Shown: positions 1-6,671 of the stretch, piece after piece | Numbering within the stretch: the stretch's first letter is position 1 | Layout of the letters: each line of letters begins with the position of its first letter | Program-made: the position numbers and the translations under genes | Assembly (NCBI GenBank): GCA_050257395.1 | Contig: JBLMWU010000012.1 | Span: forward strand, 1 to 29,927 | Length of the DNA: 29,927 bases | Reading direction: 5' to 3' | Source of the DNA: JAIRTY01 sp050257395 | GTDB taxonomy: Bacteria; Actinomycetota; Actinomycetes; Streptosporangiales; Streptosporangiaceae | Notes under the pieces: model-generated | What the model was told of the DNA's origin: nothing | What the model saw: only the letters and a program-made list of their open reading frames with translations | Databases searched by the model: none

Positions 1-1
1 C

Positions 2-1144
2 GGCCAGCGCCCCTCTTACCTGCCAGTGGCCCAGCAGCGAGGCGAACGTCTCCTCGCTGCGGCAGAACCCGGCAAAGGCCCGCCAGCCCTTGCCGGTGCC
101 CAGCACCGAGTGGAACGTGCCGGGATGGCGGCTGAACCCGGCCAGCAGGCGCTGGCCGGCCCGCATCTCCGGGATCAGGCTGCGGCCGACCGCGGCCGGG
201 TAGCCGGCCAGCGCGGCGTCCCGGGCCGCCGGGTCAGGGGCGGCGGCCGCGCTGGCGGCGGCCTGCCCCGCGAGCGCCCCGGACCGGAGCGCGAAGCTGA
301 TGCCCTCCCGGGTCCACGGCTCGAGCAGGCCGGCCGCGTCCCCGGCGACGAGCACCCGGTCCCGCCGCAGCGGTGAGTCCTCGCTCCGGCAGCGGGTGAG
401 GTGCCCGGAGTCCTGGGCGGGCCGGGTGCCGGCCAGCCCCAGCCGGGCGGTGAACTCCCGCAGGTACTGCCGGGTCCGCTCGCCGTGGCCGCGGGCGGCG
501 ATCACCCCCACCGTGAGCCGGTCCCCCTTCGGGAACACCCAGCCGTAGGAGCCCGGCAGCGGCCCCCAGTCCAGCAGCACCCGCCCCTGCCACTGCTGGG
601 CGGTGGCTGGCGGGACCGGCAGTTCCAGCTCCAGCCCGAGGTCCACCTGCCGGAACGTGACCCCGACGTAGCGCGCGCTCACCCCGGCCGATCCGTCGGC
701 GCCGATGAGCACCCGGGCGCGCAGCTCGGTGCCGTCGGCCAGCCGGGCGCTGGCGCCGCCGGTGCCGCTGCTGACCGCCCGCACCGGGGTGCGCTGACGG
801 AGGGTGGCGCCCGCCGCCACCGCGGCCGCTCGCAGCGCGTCGTCGAACTCCTCCCGGACCACCATGGTCAGCAGCGGGTCCGGGTCATGCCGGGTGAACT
901 CGCGCCGCCCGCCCAGGGTGGCCGTGATGGCGTGGATCTGGTCGCGGGCGGGCACGTCGGCCTGGCCGCGGACCGCGGCCAGGGACGCGCCGATCAGGCC
1001 GCCGCCGCAGGTCTTGTAGCGGGGGTGCTCGGCCCGTTCCACCACGACGGTGGCGGCCCCGGCGCTGGCGGCGGCGCGGGCGGCGGCCAGCCCGGCCGGC
1101 CCGGCCCCGATCACGGCGACGTCCCAGTCCTGGCGATCCGGCAT
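2..1144 (-). CDS. Geranylgeranyl reductase family FAD-dependent oxidoreductase (partial, 3' end outside window)
   Basis: Flavoprotein of the geranylgeranyl reductase family, which reduces isoprenoid chains of lipids, quinones or chlorophyll-type substrates using FAD. 381 residues are visible and the reading frame runs off the left edge without a stop, so the last few tens of residues are probably missing. Seen in the sequence: an N-terminal Rossmann motif GAGPAG near residues 13-18, the family motif PRYKTCGGG near residues 41-49, a VFPKGDRLTVGV segment in the middle, and the FAD-phosphate motif VLVAGDAAGLLEPWTREGI about two thirds along. ATG at 1144 is chosen because the nucleotide-binding fold begins eight residues later. 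In actinomycetes such proteins often act in menaquinone or archaeal-type lipid saturation; the substrate here is not shown. The next gene upstream on the same strand starts 51 bases away, so co-transcription is possible. Confidence 0.85.
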   Translation of the reverse strand, partial: MPDRQDWDVAVIGAGPAGLAAARAAASAGAATVVVERAEHPRYKTCGGGLIGASLAAVRGQADVPARDQIHAITATLGGRREFTRHDPDPLLTMVVREEFDDALRAAAVAAGATLRQRTPVRAVSSGTGGASARLADGTELRARVLIGADGSAGVSARYVGVTFRQVDLGLELELPVPPATAQQWQGRVLLDWGPLPGSYGWVFPKGDRLTVGVIAARGHGERTRQYLREFTARLGLAGTRPAQDSGHLTRCRSEDSPLRRDRVLVAGDAAGLLEPWTREGISFALRSGALAGQAAASAAAAPDPAARDAALAGYPAAVGRSLIPEMRAGQRLLAGFSRHPGTFHSVLGTGKGWRAFAGFCRSEETFASLLGHWQVRGALA

Positions 1145-1195
1145 GCCCGCAGCGTAGACGACCGGGCCCAGCGGTCAGCCGCGGCCCGGGCCGGG

Positions 1196-2083
1196 TCAGG
1201 ACTGCGGCTGGCTGAACCAGGGGCTGCCCGCGGGGAACAGGTAGCGGTCCGCGACGTGGTTGAGCACCCGCCGGGCCTGGCGGAACCGGCCGGCCACCTC
1301 GGCGACCACGCCCAGCCGCGCGGTCCGCACCGGTGCCAGGTCCCAGGCGGCCCGGTACCAGCGGGCACCGAGCTGCTCCAGCAGTTCCAGGGCCGGGGCG
1401 GTGGCCAGCCGCTCGGCGTCGGGGGCGGGCACCCGCGCGGCCCGCAGCAGCCGGGCCGCGCCGGGCAGGCTCAGCGCCCGGTCCGCCGCGTAGTCGGGAA
1501 ACACGCCGGTGAGGAACAGGGCGACGTCCCCGAGCCGCCGGTACACCCCGGGCCGGTCCGCCTCGGGCACCGCGTCCAGCAGCCCCGCCAGCCGGACCGG
1601 ATCCAGCTCGCTGAACCGGCGGGTGCGCACCTGCCCGCGGGAGCGCACCTGGTAGCGGCCGCTGGCCACCCTGGTGAACGAGGAGAGCAGCTCGGCCAGG
1701 AACAGCCGCCGCTCGCCGGAGTCCAGGAAGTCGCGCAGGTCGGGGGCGTCGAACAGCGGCACCCGCTGGCGCGGCCCGGTGCGCTCGGTCACGTGCGCCG
1801 CGGTCGCCAGCTCGGCGGCGGCCCGGTGCACGGCCACCGCGAACACCAGGAACGGCGACGCCACCGCAGCCTGGGCCCCGGTCTCGTCCTCGCCGTGCCC
1901 CAGCACGGCACGGGCCACCGCCGGATCGCTGAGCAGGGCTGACAAGGCGGCCGGGTGCTGCCGCCAGGAAACGGCCGCGCCGCTGCCGCCGCGGGCCGCC
2001 GCCCGCGCGGCGGCGTCCAGCAGCCGCAGGTCGGTCTCTGTGAGGTGGCTCGCGTACTCGCTGCCCATCAGCCCGCCGTCCAT
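1196..2083 (-). CDS. Conserved hypothetical protein, mostly helical
   Basis: 295-residue protein that I do not recognise. It is rich in Ala, Arg and Leu and appears largely alpha-helical, with no signal peptide, convincing membrane segment or metal-binding motif. Features that stand out are an RVASGRYQVRSRGQVRTRR basic stretch near the middle and the C-terminal NHVADRYLFPAGSPWFSQPQS tail. The frame has normal high-GC codon use along its full length and lies on the same strand as both neighbours, so it looks like a true gene. ATG at 2083 gives the longest form; an in-frame ATG at 2068 (MGSEYASHL) is a possible alternative, and neither has a strong ribosome binding site. The 52 bases between it and the ComF-like gene contain no clear terminator, so it may be read through from that gene. 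Confidence 0.65.
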   Translation of the reverse strand: MDGGLMGSEYASHLTETDLRLLDAAARAAARGGSGAAVSWRQHPAALSALLSDPAVARAVLGHGEDETGAQAAVASPFLVFAVAVHRAAAELATAAHVTERTGPRQRVPLFDAPDLRDFLDSGERRLFLAELLSSFTRVASGRYQVRSRGQVRTRRFSELDPVRLAGLLDAVPEADRPGVYRRLGDVALFLTGVFPDYAADRALSLPGAARLLRAARVPAPDAERLATAPALELLEQLGARWYRAAWDLAPVRTARLGVVAEVAGRFRQARRVLNHVADRYLFPAGSPWFSQPQS

Positions 2084-2136
2084 GACTTCACGTTAATCCC
2101 CGCGGCGGCGGCCGCCTATTGCGCCGGTGTTAAAGA

Positions 2137-2877
2137 TCAACGGCACACACAGCAGGAGGAGAACGAGAAGCCCCGGGCGCTGGCCTCCTCCCAGATGCGG
2201 CGGCAGTTCTCGTTGCGGCCTGGCCAGATGACCCGGCCGACGGTCAGCGCCGCCACCGCGGAGGCGCCGGCCAGGTGCAGCGCGGACGCGGCGCTCTGCA
2301 GCCGGGCGCCGGTGGTGAGTGTGTCGTCGATCAGCAGCACCCGCTGCCCGGCGAGCGCGGCGGTGACCCGGAAGGTGGCGTCGCCGGCCTGGTTGTGGCC
2401 GGTGACCGCCGGCCCCGGCGCTAACAGGGCCCGGTGCAGCCGGGCCAGCCCGGTCACCGCGGTCACCGCGAGCTGCAGCGGGTGCGGTCCCGGCCGCTGG
2501 CCGCCGCGGGTGCTGGGCACGCAGGTGACCACGTCGGGCGCGCCGCCGAGCAGGCTGGCGAGGCAGGGCAGGTGCCGGGCGGTGAACCGGCCCAGGATGG
2601 CGGCGACCTGCACGGTGAGCGGTCCCCGGGCCGCGGCCGGGCCGTCCTTGTAGTGCCGCAGCACCTGCCACAGCGGGCCGGGTGCCTGGTACAGCGAGAC
2701 CGGCACGACGATCCGGGTGGGCCGGCTGACCTGGCTGGTGGTCAGCGCGCACGAGTGACAGAGCCGGTGGCCGCGCGGCGGCCCGGAGTGGCACACCGGG
2801 CACACCCCGGGGCCCGCCGCCGGGACCGGCCGCCACCCGCCCAGGTAGGGCTCGGTGTAACGCGCCGCATCCGCCAT
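2137..2877 (-). CDS. ComF-like phosphoribosyltransferase-family protein
   Basis: 246-residue member of the ComF / type I phosphoribosyltransferase family. N-terminal residues 26-43 hold a four-cysteine zinc-ribbon pattern (C26xxC29 ... C40xxC43). The C-terminal part carries the PRPP-binding loop RVLLIDDTLTTGARLQSA, with the paired acidic residues and TTGA expected for this fold. ComF proteins are associated with DNA uptake in competent bacteria, but in actinomycetes the family is widespread without competence genes and its role is unsettled; no com genes are nearby. Unusual is the C-terminal tail FSFSSCCVCR, with three cysteines in the last five residues. The open frame continues far upstream, but ATG at 2877 begins a sensible protein just before the zinc ribbon. 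It is divergent from the ABC transporter pair. Confidence 0.8.
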   Translation of the reverse strand: MADAARYTEPYLGGWRPVPAAGPGVCPVCHSGPPRGHRLCHSCALTTSQVSRPTRIVVPVSLYQAPGPLWQVLRHYKDGPAAARGPLTVQVAAILGRFTARHLPCLASLLGGAPDVVTCVPSTRGGQRPGPHPLQLAVTAVTGLARLHRALLAPGPAVTGHNQAGDATFRVTAALAGQRVLLIDDTLTTGARLQSAASALHLAGASAVAALTVGRVIWPGRNENCRRIWEEASARGFSFSSCCVCR

Positions 2878-2940
2878 GCGCCGACCGTAGCGCCAGGCGG
2901 TGACAATGCCCGGACGGGAAGCCCTTGACCTGGGGACCAA

Positions 2941-2954
2941 TGCCCCTGGGGGCA
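2941..2954. promoter_or_regulatory. Palindrome in the divergent comF-like / ABC transporter spacer
   Basis: TGCCCCTGGGGGCA is a perfect inverted repeat (TGCCCC and GGGGCA arms around TG). It lies 29 bases before the ABC ATPase start. A TTGACC sequence at 2925-2930 could be a -35 element, but no convincing -10 follows at the usual distance. The palindrome may be an operator for the exporter; the assignment rests only on symmetry and position. Confidence 0.3.
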
Positions 2955-2982
2955 GGCCGCCGGGCTCACCGACGATCAGGAT

Positions 2983-3927
2983 ATGGACAGGATCACCCGG
3001 GAGCCGGCCATCGTGGTCGAGGGACTGCGGATGGAGTACGGCCGGCTGCGGGCCATCGACGGCGTCAGCTTCCAGGTGAACCGCGGTGAGATCTACGCCC
3101 TGCTCGGTGCGAACGGGGCGGGCAAGACCTCGACCTGCGAGATCCTCGAAGGCCACCGCAGGCGCACCGGCGGCAGGGTCAGCGTGCTCGGCTACGACCC
3201 GGGCACCGGCGGGCGTCACCTGCGGGAACGGATCGGCATCGTGCTGCAGTCGGGCGGGATGGACAACGAGCTGACGGTCCGGGAGATGGTCTCCCTGTAC
3301 GCCGGCTTCTACGCCCGGCCGCGCGACGTGGCGCAGGTCATCGAGCAGGTCGGGCTGGCGGGCAAGCGCCGGGCGCGGACCCGCACCCTGTCCGGCGGCC
3401 AGCTGCGGCGGCTCGACCTGGCGCTGGCGCTGGTCGGCGACCCGGAGCTGCTCTTCCTCGACGAGCCCACCACCGGGTTCGACCCGCGCTCGCGCCGGGA
3501 CGCCTGGGACATGATCGCCGGCCTGCGCCACACCGGCACCACGGTCCTGCTCACCTCGCACTACCTGGACGAGGTGCAGCAGCTCGCCGACCGGGTCGGC
3601 GTGATGAGCCACGGCCACCTGGTGGAGGAGTCCACCCCGGCGTCGCTCGGCGGCCGGGACGTCGCGGGCACGGTGATCAGTTTCCGGCTGCCGCCGGAGC
3701 TGCGGCTGCGCGACCTGCCGGCCGGGCCGTGGGACCTGCCGGAGCAGCCGGGCGGCGAGATCTCGATGCACACCGACGAGCCGACGCTGGTGCTGGCTGC
3801 GCTCACCGAGTGGGCGGTGAGCCACGACGTTGAACTGCCAGGCCTGACCGTGGTGCGGCCCTCGCTGGAAGACGCCTACCTGCGGCTCATCAGCCACGCC
3901 ACCCCGGGAGGCAGCCATGCCGCATGA
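2983..3927 (+). CDS. ABC transporter ATP-binding protein (DrrA/ABC-2 type)
   Basis: 314-residue ATPase subunit of an ABC-2 type exporter acting at the inner face of the membrane. All nucleotide-binding motifs are present in order: Walker A GANGAGKT at 42-49, Q-loop Q89, signature LSGGQ at 136-140, Walker B LLFLDE at 156-161 and the switch histidine at 193 (TSHYLDE). About 100 residues follow the ATPase core, as in DrrA-type subunits of multidrug or lipid exporters. The start ATG at 2983 has a short AGGAT ribosome binding site. Its stop overlaps the permease start by 11 bases, indicating translational coupling and a two-gene transporter. The substrate cannot be read from the sequence; no resistance or biosynthesis genes adjoin it. 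Confidence 0.92.
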   Translation: MDRITREPAIVVEGLRMEYGRLRAIDGVSFQVNRGEIYALLGANGAGKTSTCEILEGHRRRTGGRVSVLGYDPGTGGRHLRERIGIVLQSGGMDNELTVREMVSLYAGFYARPRDVAQVIEQVGLAGKRRARTRTLSGGQLRRLDLALALVGDPELLFLDEPTTGFDPRSRRDAWDMIAGLRHTGTTVLLTSHYLDEVQQLADRVGVMSHGHLVEESTPASLGGRDVAGTVISFRLPPELRLRDLPAGPWDLPEQPGGEISMHTDEPTLVLAALTEWAVSHDVELPGLTVVRPSLEDAYLRLISHATPGGSHAA

Positions 3928-4744
3928 TGTCCGCCGCTCCCGGCCCGCGCCGCTGCTCGCGCTCGGGCAGGTGCGCTACCAGCTGCTGCTGCTGGCCCGC
4001 AGCCCGCTCGGGTTCTTCCTGACCCTGGTCATCCCGCTGCTGCTGCTGGTCAGCCTCAAGGTGGTCGCGCCGGGCGGGGCCACCGGCGGGGTGCCGTACA
4101 TCCAGTGGCTGACCCCGGCGGTGAGCGCCTTCTGCCTGCTGAACGCCGCCTACGTGACCACGATCACGGCCCTGGTGCCCGCCCGCGACCACGGGATACT
4201 CAAGCGGCTGCGCGGCACGCCGCTGCCCGGGTGGAGCTACCTGGCGGGCCGGTTCGGGCAGGTGCTGGTGACCGCCGTGGTGTCGGTGGCCGTCATCATC
4301 GCCGTCGGGGTGATCTTCCTCGGCGTGCACATGGTGTGGGCGGGCTTCGGGTACTTCGCCGCTGCCGCCGCCCTCGGCACGCTGTGCTTCTTCATGCTCG
4401 GCGCCGCGGTGACCATGGTGGTCCCCAAGACCGAGACCGCCCTGCCGATCGCCTTCGGCACCATGCTTCCGGTGGCGTTCATCTCCGACGTGTTCTTCTC
4501 GTCGGCGCACGCGCCGCACTGGCTGTCGGACATCGCGTCGGCGCTGCCGGTGGCGCCGGTCGCCAAGGCGATGGAGGCCTCGTTCACCCCGGCGGTGAAG
4601 TCCTGGCCGATGTCCACCACCGGCCTGCTGGTGGTGCTGGCCTGGACCGCGGGCGCGGCCGTGATCGTCGGGCTGTGGTTCCGCTGGGACCCGGGCCCGG
4701 TGCGGCTGCTGCCCTGGCGGCACCGGCACCCCCTGCCGCACTGA
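3917..4744 (+). CDS. ABC-2 type transporter permease (DrrB-like)
   Basis: 275-residue integral membrane partner of the preceding ATPase. Six hydrophobic segments can be seen: one after the N-terminal arm (FFLTLVIPLLLLVSLKVV), one around SAFCLLNAAYVTTITAL, one around VLVTAVVSVAVIIAVGVIFL, one around GYFAAAAALGTLCFFMLGAA, one near ALPIAFGTMLPVAFISDVFF and one near LLVVLAWTAGAAVIVGLWF. The motif RDHGILKRLRGTPLP in the cytoplasmic loop is typical of ABC-2 exporters of the DrrB group. ATG at 3917 lies inside the end of the ATPase gene. The gene converges on the Mut7-C gene, whose stop is only 10 bases away. Confidence 0.9.
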   Translation: MPHDVRRSRPAPLLALGQVRYQLLLLARSPLGFFLTLVIPLLLLVSLKVVAPGGATGGVPYIQWLTPAVSAFCLLNAAYVTTITALVPARDHGILKRLRGTPLPGWSYLAGRFGQVLVTAVVSVAVIIAVGVIFLGVHMVWAGFGYFAAAAALGTLCFFMLGAAVTMVVPKTETALPIAFGTMLPVAFISDVFFSSAHAPHWLSDIASALPVAPVAKAMEASFTPAVKSWPMSTTGLLVVLAWTAGAAVIVGLWFRWDPGPVRLLPWRHRHPLPH

Positions 4745-4763
4745 CCGGCGGGGCTCACGCCGG
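4745..4763. terminator. Short hairpin between convergent genes
   Basis: CCGGCG (4745-4750) and CGCCGG (4758-4763) form a six-pair stem around a seven-base loop, starting right after the permease stop and running into the end of the convergent Mut7-C gene. It lacks a T-run. It may serve as a weak bidirectional terminator; in DNA this GC-rich such short repeats also arise by chance. Confidence 0.3.
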
Positions 4764-5498
4764 GCGGTTCCCGGCGCGGCCGGCCACGGCCTCGCGGGCG
4801 CGCGCCACCATGGCAGCCAGCTGCCGGGAGTGGGCGCCGTGCCAGTAGGCCCGGCCGCAGTGCCGGCAGCGGGCGAACTCCTGGTAGGTGCGCCGGGTGC
4901 CGGGCTCCAGCAGGTGCTCCACGTCGCCCTTGGCCGCCGGTGCCAGCAGCCCGTTGCTGGCCGGGCAGCGGGTCCACGGCGCGATCGGCGGCGCGAACCG
5001 GTCCAGCACGTCGGCCAGCTGGTCGTCCGGGCGGTCGCCGTAGACGTAGGCGCCGAGCCGGACCGCCCGGCGGCGGAGCAGGCCCCGGTCGCGGGTCAGC
5101 AGCACCCGGCCGCCCGCCGCCGCCACCTCGATCAGCTCGTCGTCCCCGGCGTCGTTGCGGTACCAGGTGTCCAGGCCCAGCAGCCGCAGCCGCCGCGCGA
5201 GCGTGCCCAGGTGCACATCCAGGCAGAAGCGCGGCGGGCCGGGCGGCAGCGGCTGCGGCCGGGTCACCGGCAGCACCGTCACCGACCGGCCGCGCGGTAC
5301 CCGTTCCGCCGCGGTGGCGGCCCGGCCGCCGATCCGCAGCGCGCCCACCTCCGGCAGCGGGATCCCGGCCGACTCGACGAGGTGGCCGAGGGAGGAGGTG
5401 CCGTCGTAGGGCAGCATGAAGCGGTGCCGCCGGTGCCGGGGCGCCAGGAACACCCACAGCGCCGGATCGGGCCGCACCTGGACCCGGTACTCAGCCAT
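4755..5498 (-). CDS. Mut7-C ubiquitin-like plus Mut7-C RNase (PIN-like) domain protein
   Basis: 247-residue protein with the two-domain layout of the bacterial Mut7-C family: an N-terminal beta-grasp ubiquitin-like domain (about residues 1-80, ending near GRSVTVLPVTRP) and a C-terminal PIN-like RNase domain (about 90-230). The PIN core has D94 in FCLDVHLG, the acidic patch RNDAGDDELIE at 114-124 and D137 in LLTRDRGLLRRR. A C-terminal zinc ribbon is partly kept: C178, C211 and C214 are present, but the usual second cysteine (RCxxCNG) is Ser181 here (RCPASNG). The family is predicted to cleave or trim RNA; no bacterial substrate is firmly known to me. Its ATG overlaps the end of the polymerase gene by 8 bases (ATGGCTGA), so the two are translationally coupled. 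Confidence 0.85.
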   Translation of the reverse strand: MAEYRVQVRPDPALWVFLAPRHRRHRFMLPYDGTSSLGHLVESAGIPLPEVGALRIGGRAATAAERVPRGRSVTVLPVTRPQPLPPGPPRFCLDVHLGTLARRLRLLGLDTWYRNDAGDDELIEVAAAGGRVLLTRDRGLLRRRAVRLGAYVYGDRPDDQLADVLDRFAPPIAPWTRCPASNGLLAPAAKGDVEHLLEPGTRRTYQEFARCRHCGRAYWHGAHSRQLAAMVARAREAVAGRAGNRPA

Positions 5499-6573
5499 CC
5501 GGGCCCGCCTCTGCCGCCCCGCCGTCCAGGCCCGGCAGCGCGGCCGTGCCGCCCTGGCCGACCTCGGCGCGGACCCCGAGCAGCCGGACCGGGCGGGTGA
5601 CCTCGTGCCGGGCGAACGCGGCCGCTGCCGCCCCGGCGAGCAGCGCCGGGTCCCGGGTGGCCGCCGCCAGGCCCACGCCGTGGGTGCGGGTGATGAACGG
5701 CCGCTGCCGCACCTTCACCACCACCCGCCGGGCCAGTTCCCCGCTTTCGGCCAGATCGGCGGCCACCTGCCCGGCCAGCCGCCGGATATGCCAGCGCAGT
5801 GCCGCCGGGTCGGCGAGATCCTGCTGGAACGTGATCTCCCGGCCGTGCGACCGGGCGGCGGGCGGCGCCGCGCGCACCGGATCGGCGTCCAGGCCGCGGG
5901 CGGTCGCCACCAGCGCGGGGCCGATGGTGGGCCCGAACGCGGCGGCCATCTCCGCCAGGTCAGCGGTTGCCAGCTCGCCGACCGTGCCGACCCCGAGCCC
6001 GGCGAGCTTCGCCACCGTCTTCGGCCCGACCCCCTGCAGCGCGTCCGCTGGCCGCCCGGCCATGACCTGCTCCCAGTTCCCCGCGTCCAGCCGGAACACC
6101 CCGCCCGGCTTGCCCAGCCCGGACGCGATCTTGGCGCGCAGCTTGTTGTCGCCGATGCCGACCGCGCACGACAGGCGGGTCCGCTCCAGGATGCGGGCCT
6201 GCACCCGCCGGGCGAAGTCCGCCGGGTCGCCCGGGCCGGCCAGCGCGTAGGCCTCGTCCCAGCCGGCCGGCTCCACCACCGGGGCCAGCTCCCGCAGCGC
6301 GGCCAGGAACTCTTCCGACGCGGCCTCGTACGCGGGCCGGTCCAGCGGCAGGAACACCGCGTCCGGGCAGCGGGCCGCGGCCGTGCGCAGCGGGGTGCCG
6401 GACCGCACCCCGCAGGCCCGGGCCTCGTACGAGGCGCCCGCCACCACGCCCCGCCTGGTGGCATCCCCGGTGCCGCCCACCAGCACCGGCCGGCCGCGCA
6501 GCTCCGGCCGCCGCAGCAGCTCGACCGCCACGATGAACTGGTCGAGATCCATGTGCAGCACCGCCGGGCTCAT
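5491..6573 (-). CDS. dinB: Y-family DNA polymerase IV, DinB2-like with a non-aromatic steric gate
   Basis: 360-residue translesion polymerase. Seen: first metal motif HMDLDQF with D9 and D11, second catalytic pair D106-E107 in GWDEAYA, palm motif SYEARACGVRSG, the little-finger approach CAVGIGDNKLRAKIASGLGK, and a helix-hairpin-helix LQGVGPKTVAKLAGLGVGT near 179-197. The residue after F13 is Ile14, where most DinB proteins have Phe or Tyr. Mycobacterium smegmatis DinB2 (DLDQFLASVE) has Leu at this place and is known to accept ribonucleotides, so this protein belongs with DinB2 and probably shares that trait (inference). No QLxLF-type clamp-binding motif is visible at the C terminus. ATG at 6573 lies directly before the first catalytic motif. 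It overlaps and precedes the Mut7-C gene. Confidence 0.9.
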   Translation of the reverse strand: MSPAVLHMDLDQFIVAVELLRRPELRGRPVLVGGTGDATRRGVVAGASYEARACGVRSGTPLRTAAARCPDAVFLPLDRPAYEAASEEFLAALRELAPVVEPAGWDEAYALAGPGDPADFARRVQARILERTRLSCAVGIGDNKLRAKIASGLGKPGGVFRLDAGNWEQVMAGRPADALQGVGPKTVAKLAGLGVGTVGELATADLAEMAAAFGPTIGPALVATARGLDADPVRAAPPAARSHGREITFQQDLADPAALRWHIRRLAGQVAADLAESGELARRVVVKVRQRPFITRTHGVGLAAATRDPALLAGAAAAAFARHEVTRPVRLLGVRAEVGQGGTAALPGLDGGAAEAGPDG

Positions 6574-6636
6574 AGTCCTAGCCTGCCCTCCCGGGCCCCC
6601 GGTGCTTGTCGCCGGCGCGTGGAACACTGCGGGCAT

Positions 6637-6665
6637 GGCCGGGCGGACCGCAGGCCGGCCCGGCC
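6637..6665 (-). terminator. Hairpin downstream of the pucR-type gene
   Basis: GGCCGGGC (6637-6644) and GCCCGGCC (6658-6665) form an eight-pair stem with a 13-base loop, seven bases beyond the stop of the PucR regulator on the minus strand. No T-run follows. It would separate the regulator from the polymerase gene 98 bases downstream. The support is structural only. Confidence 0.35.
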
Positions 6666-6671
6666 GGACAG

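Noticed and set aside
401..1942. Long plus-strand open frame over the first two minus-strand genes
   Set aside because: It reads through the antisense of a flavoprotein with a clear Rossmann motif and has no recognisable domain.
2925..2953. Promoter with TTGACC as -35 for the ABC transporter
   Set aside because: No acceptable -10 is found at 16-19 bases, so only the palindrome is reported.
2983..4744. ABC exporter as part of an antibiotic gene cluster
   Set aside because: No biosynthetic gene is adjacent; the exporter stands between housekeeping-type genes.
6574..6671. LexA/SOS box before the dinB-type gene
   Set aside because: I looked for the actinomycete GAAC-N4-GTTC pattern and found only an isolated GAAC, so damage induction is not supported by sequence.
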